DNA of 64,000 bases, taken from positions 992,001-1,056,000 of the forward strand of contig JASJZC010000003.1 of the NCBI GenBank assembly GCA_037178855.1, written 5' to 3'. Below are positions 1 through 11,765 of this stretch, in pieces. The stretch's first letter is position 1. The number at the start of each line of letters is the position of its first letter. The position numbers and the translations under genes were made by a program. The stretch is from Oscheius sp. JU75. Its lineage: Eukaryota > Nematoda > Chromadorea > Rhabditida > Rhabditidae. Below the pieces are notes generated by a model, which was given only the letters and a program-made list of their open reading frames with translations, ran no database searches and was not told the origin of the DNA.

Positions 1-1
1 C

Positions 2-3000
2 GGCTCGGAGCTCGAATACACTAACGACTTGCATGAGGGAGGCAATTTCGTCCTCACCGAGACCGATCCCATCGAAATTGTAGGCATTTTCCCTTACTTT
101 TTCGATAAAAACCCCCTTAGGAACAAGCGGCTCCCGTCCCCGTCGAACAACAAACCGTCCCAGACGCGGGCCCCTGGCATGGAGTGGCCAAAAATCTACA
201 GTTTGCCCATTTTTTTACCGTAAAAAGGCAATATTTTAGTGAATCTTTACTCCAGATGAACGTCTTCCTCGACAATCTGAATGTGCTGAGACAGACGGGC
301 TATATGGCCGCCCTGACGATCCTGGACCCGAATCAGAGCGATCCGCAGCCCGATCTGCCGAATCATAACCGGGCGGCACAGTGGGTGTGGAAGAGAAAAG
401 TGAGTTGGTGATAGTTTTTTACTCAGAAAAGGTCCGGAAAGTAGCTATCCTGCTGGTAAAATTCTGCACTAAGCGAAATAGAAATGTTCATTATAGCCTA
501 TGAGACTGACTGTTGGCGTAATCGGGAGCTTTTGACAGAAATTGGTGTTGAAACAACCCGTTTTCATGTCGGTAGCCAGTTCAGAGTAAAGTCTCGGTTG
601 CTTGGCTCACTAACTTTGGACGGGTTTAAATTCAACGCAATCAAATTTAAAGAAACTGGAAAATGGCCTGATGGATGAATCTTCCAAAGTTTGTAATTGG
701 CCGTTTAACTAGCTCACTCGAATGCCTTGAATACTGAATTTTGCCAGAGTACCACACAAGCTTCCTCGTGCTTTTAAAGCGAGTCTAAAGGCGCTTAATT
801 ATTATCTCAATGGTATTGGTTATTATCTAAGCTCATGTATTTTGTGGAAAACTTGCCGGCGAACTTGCCTCCATGGCTCAGTCGGTTAGCATTCCGAATA
901 CGAATCCAAAACACGCGCCTAATACAAATGCGGTAGCGTCTTAGGGTCGCTTTAAATAAGACTGGTTAAAGTTTATTTTCTATTTATTTCCGTTTCGGTC
1001 AGACATTTTTTTTACTCTTTTCTAGATTCAAAGCTTTCATTCCTTTTCCAATTTTTCCCAATTTCAGGCCCTGACAGATGCCTCCAATGTGCTGGAAATG
1101 TCGATCCGGCGCATGGATCAGAGTGGCATCGAGACACGCGATGACCAGGAACTCAAAGACCGTACCCAGTTCTTTCAGTCAGTTTCCTTTCTCTCATGCC
1201 AAAAATGAGCCATATTGCAGTGAGCTCCGTAAAATGCGCGAGTATTGGAGGATCCGAAAGATTGGCGATCACATCACGGGCGACCTCGGCTACAAGATCT
1301 TCGGCAGCAAGTACAGCCCGCGTGAGGTCTTTGACATATCGAGACGCGCCAAGCCGGAAATCTACCTGAATTCGGATAGATCAAGAGTGGATCCGAGCGA
1401 GATGGTCAACGAGACGCTTTGTCAATCGATTCTGCAGGTCACTGTGCCGAGAGACCTGGCCAGAAGGGCCACGCTCACTGTCTCAATTCTACCAGGTACG
1501 GGAAGTCTGTTCTCTCTCTCTCTCTCTCTCTCTCGGGTAGTCTTATAACCTTCCCAGTATCCGAAGTTCGTACCCTCATGGTTTCCTTTCCACCGGAATG
1601 TCGCTTCCACTTGTCTGAATCAGCCCATTTCTAGACGACAAGACCACGACGAGCCTGTTCACCGAGCTCGATGACGGTCTGTTCGAGTACATGCGTCTGG
1701 ACACGAAGAAGCAGGAGCAGATTCATTGGGACAATGCACTCAAATGGGCTCAGGAGACCCTTATATGTCGGGCAACATACAAGACACTGTGCAAGGACGC
1801 CGCCACGAGTCATCTGCGCAGAACCCTGATCAAAGGCGACGTCCTCGTCACACATCTCTGCGACGATCTGCTCATCCGTTTCGAGCTCAAGTACTTCCCA
1901 TTCAAGGTCATTTTACCTTCATTTTGGTGTAAATATTTCAAATATAGGAGTTGAAGGAATTGGTCCCCGACGGCGACGCCTATTTGAACCGGGTCCTGAG
2001 GACGATCATCGTGGCCGAGCAGTGCGTCCGTTCTTGTCGGCCGCAGATCTTCGTCTCGTTGCCACTGACGCCGCTCATTGAACAGCTCGATTTCCGGGGG
2101 CCCAAGGCCTTCTCGGAGAAAGAGGTAAGTCTTTCCTGATAGTGTATTTGATATACCTTGGGCGCTGAAAGGTCCCTCTGTCTGGCATACCTATTCCAAA
2201 AGGGCATCGAACCTGACCATTAGACTACACCTGAATGACTGCCTTCGTCATTAACTGGTCTGTATCTTTGCTGTACGCGTTTCCCACTCATTTCTTTCTT
2301 ACCCTCATCCTCTGACTACTTGTAATCTCACTAATTCCGGTTACTGAGACTGTGAATGTCTCCCCCTCTGAACAGCCTACAATATCTCGAGTGGTAATCG
2401 AGCGTAGACGACTCGGATTTGATTCCGCATGGGTTAGACCTTTTTGTCATTTGACGAAAGCTACAAAAAACACGTGCAGACAGGCTTTTGCATCAGTAGT
2501 TGGTTAAGGACCCATCATTTTTCATTACTTTTTTTGGCTGGAGCCACAGAGACCACTACAGACGTTCTAGGTCGACTCCTGTACCATTTTATCCCTATTC
2601 CAGATTGAAGACCGTCGTCCCCGGCCCGTGCGCTACCTGTCAAAGATCTGCACCGTCGCCACGCACTACACCCTGGTCAAGATGGCCATCAGCACGCTGA
2701 AAGAGTTCATGGCAACAGAATCTGATCCAGGAGTCAGTTTTTTCCCCTGTTTGCCACTATAAATCGATGTTTTTCAGCTGACGTTCCGATTCATGCGCTG
2801 TGCGCAGACCTACACGATCATCATGTGCACACTGACCAGCAAGTACTGCGAGCATCTATCTACCAAGTGAGTTTTATATATGAATTCTCGTAAAACTATG
2901 ATCTAAGGTCCCCTTTTCATATCAGGATCTCCGAGGATGACGTCGTCGTCCAGCAGCTGCCAACCTACGATATCAAGTGTCACAGGGCGAAGGAGGATCT

Positions 3001-3913
3001 CAGATGGGGCATCAGACAGCTGGTATGGGGTTTTATTCTATTTGTAGGTATTTAAGTAGGCAAAAAACGTACAACAAAGAAAAAACATGACAAAAAATAA
3101 TCATTCTCACCCTGGGTACCCAAACCCGGGACCTTCTACTGCGCTCTGCGGCAAATACGCCTCCGCAGTAGCCTAGTGGTCAAAGCGCTGGGCTTGAATC
3201 TCAGCGATCCGGATTCGATGCGGAGGAATATGCATTTATATTTAGGGTTTCCCGATCTACACAAAGTTACAAAGCTTGAAAGCCTTAGAGAAAAAGTGGT
3301 GTAAGGGTAAGAGGGCCGCTTTCGAACCAAACCAGACGACGCTGATTCGTTCCCCATGGGGGGCAGCCTGTTTTGGCATGCTATTTTGAAGAGAAAAAGA
3401 TATAAGAAAGGTTCCTAAGGTGGAAATTGAACAGATTTTAATATCTTATGCCAAAAAACCACTCGTTTACAGGTAGTCGCCCACTCTGTCAGCGCGGCCA
3501 TCTCGCTAGCCAAGAACAGCTGGATGTTCCAGGTAATTTACCTGTTTTTTCTTATACTAACTTTCTGTTGTCAGCTCGCCCACGCCAATATGAACAACGT
3601 GGACACAAATGGCAATCCGGCGCCGACAGTTTATCTCTACAACGAGGGCACGAGTCGAGCCATCTTTCTCAAATTCTTTATGGACAAGTCCCCGGAAATT
3701 TATGTCAAGAGGCTTACCTCGACTGTTGTACGTTTTTCAGCATGTTTCTCTGTCCGAAACTGGCCGGAAAATGATCCATTTTTTCAGGACCACTCCATCC
3801 CTTTCACCCAGATCAACTACAACCGCCTACGTGGCCCCTCTATGGTCAAGAAACTCGACAATCTGTACAGTCTATTCCGCGAATCGGACTGCTGTGACGC
3901 TGTGAACATGTAA
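2..3913 (+). CDS. MED17: Mediator complex subunit 17, 5' end outside window
   Basis: Subunit of the Mediator head module, which links activators to RNA polymerase II in the nucleus. I could follow exons at about 239-399, 1068-1177, 1221-1495, 1635-1906, 1948-2124, 2604-2733, 2778-2866, 2926-3022, 3473-3532, 3575-3727 and 3788-3913, all with matching phases and GT-AG ends. Family landmarks seen: the LRKMREYWRIRKIGD block followed by GDLGYK (human [20 protein letters not shown]), the DNLNVLR segment followed by LDP near the N-terminus, and a C-terminal LRGPSMVKKLDNLYSLF block like the human LRGPFKEVQW end. The first stretch (2 to about 207) is open in frame 2 and should be an upstream exon, but I found no clean GT-AG join between it and the exon at 239. 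Introns carry tRNA-like fragments. The family assignment rests on remembered similarity, so it is good but not certain. Confidence 0.82.
867..907 (+). other. tRNA-like fragment in MED17 intron
   Basis: The stretch TGGCTCAGTCGGTTAGC matches the D-arm/A-box of a tRNA gene. No T-arm follows at the right spacing, so this looks like a broken tRNA or SINE head inside the 400-1067 intron. The rest of that intron shows nothing else recognisable. Confidence 0.35.
3160..3226 (+). other. tRNA-like pseudogene in MED17 intron
   Basis: A 67-base unit starts CCTCCGC and ends GCGGAGG, a perfect 7-bp acceptor-like pairing. It contains an A-box-like TAGCCTAGTGG, a 5-bp anticodon-like stem (CTGGG/CTCAG) around a 7-base loop CTTGAAT (would-be anticodon TGA), and a B-box-like GGATTCGATGC. 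The T-stem pairs only 3 bp, so it is probably a pseudogene or tRNA-derived SINE head. It lies in the MED17 intron 3023-3472. Confidence 0.45.
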
Positions 3914-4000
3914 CTAATGTATTCTGGTCTTTCTCCTCCTCTCTGATTCTCTCTCTCCAAAAACCTGGTTGTTGTACGTTTACGTGAGTTTGTGAGCTGT

Positions 4001-4006
4001 AATAAA
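4001..4006 (+). promoter_or_regulatory. Likely MED17 polyadenylation signal
   Basis: A canonical AATAAA lies 88 bases after the MED17 stop codon. The 350 bases between here and the DNPEP stop (minus strand) hold no recognisable gene. Confidence 0.5.
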
Positions 4007-4360
4007 GGCGAACATGGGTCTTTGTAAAAAACTGGGCTCGAGAGACATAAGATCTAACAGCCCCTTCGAATTTAGGGACAACTGACGCTTTAACAAAATA
4101 TTGGGACGTGGGACTCGAACACAGCAGCAAAGTTTTGCACGAATCGATTAAACACTTAGAAACCGAGAAATCGCATCAAAACTGTCGAAAAATGCCCAGA
4201 ACTTCGTCGTAGATAAATAAGTACTCAGTGAGGAGACAGTATAAAGCGGCAGTTGTAACTCATACCCATAGAGTAAAACTTTTGGCATCGATCAAAAATG
4301 AGAAACTAAGTGTTATATAATAATTTAAGGCAAATGCTCAAAACCATATTTGAAACCGAT

Positions 4361-6188
4361 TTAGAGAAGAGGGGAGAAGACGCTGGGAAGACGACGATGG
4401 AACTGCTGGTAGAGGCTGATAGCCTGGAGGAGACTGCTCGTGTCACCGAATTCGCGGCAGCTGTGCATGGCCAACTGGGGACATCCGACATCAACGACGG
4501 CCAGACCGAGTTTACTGGCCAAGATGGGACCGACAGTCGTACCACAGGGAGAATCGTTGCGGACGACAACTTTCTGAAAATGTATTAGTTTATATGGTTC
4601 ACTGACACTCTGTCTCTATCTCTCTATCTGTCTCTCTCAAAGACTCCTTACCTGAAGAGGAACCTGAGCTTCGAGGGCAATTTGCTTCAGTACACTGTGA
4701 GTGGTGCTCGTCGTGGCGTAGCGCTGCTGATGATTGATCTTGACCACAACACCTCCATGGAACTTGGGACGATGATTCTCCTCGTGCTTCTGGGCGTAGT
4801 TCGGATGACAGGCGTGGGCCTGATCGGCAGAGATGAGCATTGAGCGAGCAATGGCCGTCTCGAAGGCACACTGATCACCGCCGCTGGACAGGCGACGAAG
4901 AAGATGCTCGGTAAAGCCGGATTCGGCTCCCATCATCGATTGCGAGCCGACCTGGAAAAAGTGGAATGAGAACAGAGAGTGACAGAGACAGAGATAGAGA
5001 CAGTGCCTTACCTCCTCATTGTCGTAGCAGGCAGCCATGCGAATATGTCCATCCTTCTCCAAGCTGCCGTCACTCAGGGAGTTGATCAGCCCCTGGATGG
5101 CAGTGTAGGTACCGACAAGATTGTCCAACCTGGCTCCGCTGATAAACTCGTTGTGAAGGCCGACCACCGAGGCCGGGTTGGAGTCGTAGAGGAAGAGATC
5201 CAAGTCAACGATGTCTTCTCGATCGAGGCCCGCGGCCTTGGCAATCATTTTAAGGAAGTGGATGTGGTGTTCCGCCGAGCAGTCAGTCGGCTCATGGGTG
5301 TCCGGCTCGACTATTGGCTTGCCATCGGGACCGAGTTCCTTTCCGTCCTTGTTGACGTCACCGACCAGGAGAGCTGCGGCCTGGGATTCAAGAATCGGGC
5401 GAACATTCTCCTCCGTGTTGCAGTTGAAGCTCACACTGAAAATGTTGAAATTAGCATCTGTCTACGTCTCTATCTCCGTCTCAGCCTCTGTCTCTTTGTC
5501 AAGAACTCACCGAGCCTCCGCAGTCTCCAAATGAATAGCCAGATTGGGGATGAAGAGCACAGGTTGCTGCACATTGACTAGTTTTCTGGCCAGCTCTCCG
5601 TCCTTCTTTTTGTAGACGACCTCGCCAGCAATGTTCAGGTCGCGATCGAACCATGTCCTCCAGAGGCCGCCTCCGTAGGTAGAAACGCCGACCTGGTTGA
5701 AGTTGCTACGGGACTGCTTCGAGATTGGCTTGACGCGCAGACCGGGACTGTCCGTGTGGCCGACGACGATCGAGAATCCATTTCCGGGGGTGAACTGTCC
5801 GCCGACGGCAAAGGCCACGATGGCTGTTCTGTTCCTGAAAGAGGAGGGTTTTGAATAGGGTCCAAACATCCTGCCTACCATTCTCTCTGTCTTTGTGTTT
5901 CTCAGTCTCTCTCTCCCTGTCCACCCGACTTACTTGGTAATGAAATAGCGTTTATTCTGCTCGACACGCCAAGTTCCATGCTCCGGGAGTTCGGTGAAGC
6001 CGGCAGCTGTAAGAAGAGCCTTGCATTCTTGGACAGCGTGGAAGGGGGTGACAGCCTTGTTCAGAAAGGTGATGAATTCCTTGGCCACCTTGAGCACTTC
6101 GGCGTTGAGTGGACCTGAAATTTGTCACTGTCACTGCTACTGTCACCCAATGAATGTTCCCAAACTTAAAAACTATCAACTCACTCAT
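4361..6188 (-). CDS. DNPEP: Aspartyl aminopeptidase (peptidase M18)
   Basis: Cytosolic M18 zinc aminopeptidase that removes N-terminal Asp/Glu from peptides. Exons on the minus strand are 6188-6185, 6114-5934, 5834-5511, 5434-5012, 4951-4652 and 4573-4361, all GT-AG and in phase. The start is a 4-base first exon (ATGA); the junction gives MSPLNAEVLK, which aligns with the usual N-terminal helix, followed by PFHAVQEC. M18 motifs seen: AFAVGGQF, the metal-binding GHTDSPGLRVK, GGGLWRTWFDRDL, ISGARLDNL, CYDNEEVGSQS, and the C-terminal RNDSPCGTTVGP and QLAMHSCREFG (second His ligand region). Length is close to the family norm, and every metal-site motif I know is present, so it should be active. 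Introns are short and contain GAGACAGAGA tracts. Confidence 0.95.
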
Positions 6189-7023
6189 TGTATTGTCTTT
6201 TCTTGGTCCAAAGGGGTAGTATCCGTGTCCGGTGTAGGGTGGAGGGCAGAGATCAACTTCTTTCTCGAGATAAGTTGGTGGAGCCGATCTCGGGACCTGA
6301 AAAGAAGGTTTTAGTTAATCTGTAGTTAATCTCTTTGACACTCTGAGTAGGATTCTGTGTTCCGTAAATGAAAAACTGTCAGAGGACCGGAAAGAATGAC
6401 CATCATAGGCACTATGACCAGTGTTTTTCAGAAAAATCCGCACTTTTTTTGTAACAAGTGGGTAGTGGGTGGAGCTCATGTCAGTTAATCGATTTAGAAT
6501 CGCGATGTTGTCAGGATTCAACGAAAAATCTTAGAATTTCTCTGGAAAACAAGCCAGAGATTCAAAGAACAAGAAGGAGATGAAAGTACGCAAACTTCCG
6601 TTGCAGACATTTTCCGACGCATTTTTGCGTACTTTTGACTTCTTCTTTCTGGTCGACTTTAACTCGATTCTCCTGATAAAACAGCTTTTTTGGGAAGAGA
6701 TGCATAAAACCACTAGATACAACCATCCTTGATCGTTTAGAGCAACTTTAACAGTTATTCGCAACACAAAATCGGTTAAAAATCATCTAAAAAAAACCAG
6801 CAAATTTAAAAATACCTCATTTTCTCGATTACCTGCTCCAAACATTGGATTCTGCTAGATTTAGAGACAAAATTACGCAGAGAATCACTGTAACCCGGAC
6901 GATAACAAAGAGTCACGTGCTGGGGATGGTCACCGCGATAGATCGATTCCCGTTTTGGGACAGAGTTTACTAAGGATTGGACAAAGCACAGAAAAAAAAG
7001 AAAAAAAGAAGGAAGAGTAGACA

Positions 7024-7384
7024 GTAATAGTTCGGCAGTCGCCCCCCTTTGTTTGAAGTTTTGGCGCGCTTTTGCGAATTCGCCCAAAATCGGAATTCCT
7101 GTCGTAATTCTCTCGTTTTCAAAGCATCTAACTGTGTTTATTGTATTCAGCGTACAAAAAAAACAACCTCTTGGTGCATGAAAAATATAAGATAATTGCA
7201 AAGATCGTGGAAAATTTGCTGGAACAACAACGGTAGAGCTCTCAGATTCACATTCACTCTTACACGCTGAATTCAATGAACATAGTTAGATCTCTGGGGC
7301 AGTTACGGCAGGAAACTCGATTTTGGGCGAGTTCGTAAAAGCGCGTCAAAAATTCAAACATAGGGCCGTCTGCCGAATATTACC
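7024..7384. mobile_element. MITE-like inverted-repeat element
   Basis: About 75 bases at 7029-7105 recur in inverted, imperfect form at 7296-7380. The shared core is the TTCGGCAG ends plus TTTGAA...TTTTG.CGCGCTTTT.CGAA.TCGCCCAAAATCG. The roughly 190-base centre has no coding potential. This arrangement is typical of a short non-autonomous DNA transposon. The spacer from 6189 to 8520 otherwise contains only this, the tRNA gene and unassigned sequence. Confidence 0.6.
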
Positions 7385-7792
7385 GAAGAGACTGATAAGA
7401 TGACCTCAAAGGTCCTGGAGCACCCCCAAGCGTACAAAAGTCCATATTAAGATCAGCGTGCTTTCAACCTGCCATTTTTCTAAAATGCATACCTTTTTAC
7501 AGGGCTCTGGACGAAAATGAGCAAACTTCTGGAAAAGTGGCCCAAGGAACAGACAGCCCTAATCTACAGGGAGATAGGAGAGCAGTGGCGTGACAAAAAG
7601 CCATGTTTCTGATTATGGCGACTTTTGAAGGAGGGGAAGAGTGGAATGGTTAGAGCTACGATTAAAATGTTGCATGAACACGAAAAAGTGAAAGGAGCCA
7701 GAGGCGGACTCTATATCGGTTAAAAACTGAGTTTTCAATACGATTCATCAGAAAACTGAAAAAATGATGGTTTAAAAAAGAAAAAGTATCAA

Positions 7793-7865
7793 AGCCCGAT
7801 GCGGGGCTCGAACCCGCGACAGCCAGATTAAGAGTCTGGTGCTCTACCGACTGAGCTAACCGGGC
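7793..7865 (-). tRNA. tRNA-Lys (anticodon CUU)
   Basis: On the minus strand the 73-base sequence starts GCCCGGT and ends ATCGGGC plus a discriminator base. The acceptor stem pairs fully (one G-U). The D-arm is TAGCTCAGTCGGTAGAGC, the anticodon stem is CCAGA/TCTGG around CTCTTAA, giving anticodon CTT, and the T-arm is GCGGGTTCGAGCCCCGC. A complete canonical cloverleaf, without intron. The discriminator reads T, which is uncommon. The gene-encoded sequence has no CCA, as expected for a nuclear tRNA. Confidence 0.95.
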
Positions 7866-8520
7866 TGATACCGCCACAAAAACGCGGGGGGACTGGCTGC
7901 CCTCGGTCGTTTCAAATAGTTCTCGAAGGAGACAAACCTGACTACACTCCCAAAAATCCTGTCCACCACACATTCTGCTTCGTCTGCCGCACTGAGGACA
8001 CCGAGGACGTCGTCTTAGAAGAGAGCGAACAGCTTTCCAAGATGCGCAACCGGCTGTGGTCTGCTCGCTCATCCCAACTACCCTAGCTCTTATCTTTTGC
8101 CTACTAAATGTTACCTATTGGCAGATATGGCAGTTTTATGACTCGACTAACTCAGATACCACTGTTTCAGCAAAGAGAACGCTGCGGTAACAAAGGAATT
8201 GCATAGTCAGCAAAATTTAGAGGAACGCCAGAACATTGGATATTGGGTACCGAGGAGATAAGGGAGGATTGGGACTGAGAGACAGTCGTAAAAAAAACTG
8301 AAAAAGGCTCTCGCAACTATCGATCCTGTAGCAGAAGAGACGAGGTGTTACAGTCGAGAGTCGCGAGCAATTAATTCCAATCGAAAGCAACCTCCTTACT
8401 TTCGAAATTTAGCAAACAGAAATCAAGACAACTAATTGCTTCCACTAGAGTACATATTTATGCAAATCACAGTCTGTAACACCGGAGAAAAAGACGAGAG
8501 ATCAAAGGGAAGAGTAGCAG

Positions 8521-9150
8521 TTATGACGGTGAGGGGGTGGCAAGAGATTGAGGTGAAAGACAGTGCAGGATTGAGGCAATGTTCTGAAAATAATCTGTTG
8601 TCTTACTGGATTTTTGATTCTCTGTCTTTCAGTCTCTCAGTCTCAGTGTCTGACTCACCGTCTTCTCCCTGATTCCCCAAGATGCTGTCGTCTCTGAATT
8701 CCTCTCGACTACCAGCAAGTGCTGACCAAGATTGCAGGTAACCGTGTCAATTGCTCCCGACTCATCTCTCCTGATCTCAAAGGGCCCACTCCGGAAGACA
8801 TCGTCTTCCTGGCTAGTTGACGAGTCTTCTGGAGCCGAGAGCCTCTCGTCCACATAAACAGGAGGACTGACCGCTCTGGCCACGTCGACTACTTGAAGAG
8901 GACGTCCAATAGGCTCTGACCTGTTTTCTCTCGTCTGTCTCTCTGTCACAATGGCTGTCAGAACAGCTTCAATCTGTCGGAGCTGTCTATGCTTGGCGGC
9001 TATCAGTTGGTCGAGGTCGGTGAATTCTTCGAAGAGACGACCCTCTAGTTGTTGCTGAAAATATACTGTTTCTCCTGTCTGTTTTAATCTTTCTGTCTCA
9101 GTCTCTCTGTTACTCACCAACTGCTGACTGTCCAAATGTTCCAGGCTCAT
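8521..9150 (-). CDS. Small coiled-coil protein, unknown function
   Basis: I do not recognise the family. The three-exon model is 9150-9118, 9054-8659 and 8583-8521, all GT-AG and in phase; it starts MSLEHLDSQQL and ends LATPSPS. The first half (residues about 10-55) is an amphipathic helix rich in Gln, Leu and Glu (FEEFTDLDQLIAAKHRQLRQ) likely to form a coiled coil. The second half is acidic, Ser/Glu-rich and probably disordered. About 163 residues, with no signal peptide or membrane segment. The last short exon is inferred only from splice signals and phase. It lies alone between the tRNA gene and a gene-free spacer. Confidence 0.6.
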
Positions 9151-11304
9151 ATTCTCTTCTGTTCAATGGAGAAAATCTGAAAATTTACAAGGTTACAGGT
9201 CTGGAATATAAATAAGAGCATATGAGAATCAATTAGCAGTCTCAAATGGGCTCCTTCCGCCCCTGGCTACCATGGTAACTCAGCCGGATTACGGTGTTTT
9301 GAGCTCCAGAGCGGCTGGTCGGGAGCCGAAATTAGAGAGATTCATTAGGCGAGAAAGGGAGGAGGCAGGAAGAGGGAGTGATTTCGGACGGTTTTATAGA
9401 TGGTTTTGTGCAAATTGATGCAGCTGGAAAGGAGACGTCCAAATGTTGCTTAAGAAAACAGAAAGAAACAGAGAAACAGAGAATCAGAGGTACAAAGAAA
9501 CAGTGACAAAGAGATTCTACTAAACTACCGTAATCCGAATTCAAAAACAGTGAAAAAAGGACAGGACGAGCGTGAAGTTTACTGTTCACAGTCAAGGCTA
9601 ACGGAAGGAGTGTTCCTAATTGGGAGCCGGTCTTGTCTTAACAGGACAGGCCTGAATTTGTATCGATTTTTGACAGTTTCGTTGGGCTAAAAAGCAAAAT
9701 TGAAAAGCAAAACAGAGAGACAGCTAGACGAGCACATGTTTGTGCCCTCGCTTGATAAGATAGCCCTTTTTCCCTGACTCACTGTCTCTCTCAAAGAGAC
9801 GAGGGGACGAGTATCTTAAGATGAATACACACGCCAAACTATCGAGGGGGTGGTTTTAAGAGAGACGGAAATGGAAAGACGGCCGGAAGAGAAATGTTTC
9901 GAAACGTCGAGATTCCTGTTGGCTCCGATCCGATGTTTCGACTATATAATGCCATTTTTCCACCTTACGATGTTCTCTAAAGTTGTAGCGCGTGTCAAAA
10001 TCTATAATCTTATAGTACATCAAAAAGTGGAATAAACATGGCTTGATCCCGAAAAATGGTCTACAATGTGGGCTGCCGCTTTCGCCGCGCCGAGTCTCAC
10101 CCGTACCGTCTCGAATTGCCTCGCGCATGAGGTTCCTCACCGCTGGTGTATGATCTAGTTTTTAAACTAATCCAACAAGGTTGGTAAAAAGTTCAGACCC
10201 TGTGAACGCAGTGGTGTAGAGAACGAAATTTTGAAAGTTTTCCCATCGAGGAAGACAGTAATCACCGTTTCCCAAGAGTGACGTCCGGAGAGGGTGCTGT
10301 GATTCTTTCGTTGAAGAGGATAGAAATAGGGAGGCTGATACATATGTGAAGAGTTACTGTTCCAGTGGACTAGCTATAACGTACGTTTCCAAAACTACGT
10401 CTTCCAGTCATCAAAAATAGGCTGTTACTTGGCCCATGCTGGGATGAGCTCCACTTTTCATTAAATTGGGAATTTCTGAAGATTATCCTCTTACTTTAGG
10501 GTTTCTGTTCATTTTTTCCAAAAGAGAATCCATCTCTTTATGATGCGAACATGCTTATAAAACTCGTTATAACGTATCTACACTTCATTTTAGGTCAAAA
10601 GACCCGCAATGGCATACCTCTCAGTATAACGTTCCCCTCGCTACATCATACCCCTAAGCCTGCACCAGGGAATACATTATAGCGAGAGTTGACTGTATCT
10701 TAATCAATGTAGAATTCACTGTCAGAGCCATAACCTCAATGACCATATCAATTGGCTGCTGCCTGTACAAAAGGCTGAGAATGAAAAAAAAACTTTAGCA
10801 GACCCACAGCAGTCTCGAAGGAAAGAGCTGGTATGCGCGGCACTGTTGACAGAGATGGGGGACTTATGACCAGGGGGCGGCGGTCTAAGTGAGTGTTTAT
10901 CAAACAACTCTCTCCACCCTAATCGGTCAATATTTCAAATATCCCGTCCACTCCTCCATCCGGCTGCCAATAATCCCATAATTAAGGTCTGGAGGCACCT
11001 GGTCGCACCGGCTGGCATCTGCAGCTACCTCACGGCGTGAATGGCTAATTAGGAGGACTAAGCTGGAGAAATCATAAGGTTGGAGACGAAAATAAGAGGG
11101 GCAGGAAGCCCAGTAGGGGGAGGCGACCCGGGGCGATCAGATACGGTGTCCTTGTGCTGTCTCGGCACCGCAATCAGACTGTACGAGAATGGGGAGAGAG
11201 AGAGACGGAACGGGAAACGAGATCATCAAAAGGGAGCGGTCGACGCCCAGAAATGGGTTTGGAGTGAGAGACGGAAGAGGGTAAACAGGTAAAGTGACCA
11301 GTGT
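9151..11304. other. Gene-free spacer
   Basis: No convincing exon on either strand. There are scattered GAGACAGAGA tracts, and at about 9975-10040 a short stretch resembling the dispersed 'AAGTTGTAGC' repeat seen at 15.3 and 41.2 kb. Promoter sequences for the hydrolase gene downstream presumably lie near the 3' part but were not identifiable. Confidence 0.5.
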
Positions 11305-11644
11305 CTGTCTCTGTCTCTGTCTCTGTCTCTGTCTCTGTCTCTGTCTCTGTCTCTGTCTCTGTCTCTGTCTCTGTCTCTGTCTCTGTCTCTGTCTCTGTCT
11401 CTGTCTCTGTCTCTGTCTCTGTCTCTGTCTCTGTCTCTGTCTCTGTCTCTGTCTCTGTCTCTGTCTCTGTCTCTGTCTCTGTCTCTGTCTCTGTCTCTGT
11501 CTCTGTCTCTGTCTCTGTCTCTGTCTCTGTCTCTGTCTCTGTCTCTGTCTCTGTCTCTGTCTCTGTCTCTGTCTCTGTCTCTGTCTCTGTCTCTGTCTCT
11601 GTCTCTGTCTCTGTCTCTGTCTCTGTCTCTGTCTCTGTCTCTGT
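11305..11644. repeat. Perfect (TCTGTC)n hexanucleotide array
   Basis: About 57 uninterrupted copies of a 6-base unit read CTGTCT on the plus strand. The strand asymmetry (pure pyrimidine plus G versus GACAGA) and perfect repetition indicate recent expansion. It creates long dipeptide ORFs in several frames, which are artefacts. It ends about 120 bases upstream of the start codon of the acid-ceramidase-like gene. Confidence 0.97.
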
Positions 11645-11765
11645 TTCTTATCAAAACAACACCTGACCCAGTGGTCCGTAGCAGCTGTCTCCCTGTTATT
11701 TCCTTCCAATGATCCGTCTTGCCCTTTACTTGACTTGCTCCAAATTCTTTTGATCCAGGTATACT

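Noticed and set aside
3136..3357. Minus-strand 73-codon ORF over the MED17 intron
   Set aside because: Overlaps the tRNA-like unit and intron of a well-supported gene on the other strand.
7517..7612. 31-codon ORF MSKLLEKWPKEQTALIYRE
   Set aside because: Too short and isolated; no flanking exon could be found, though the composition is protein-like.
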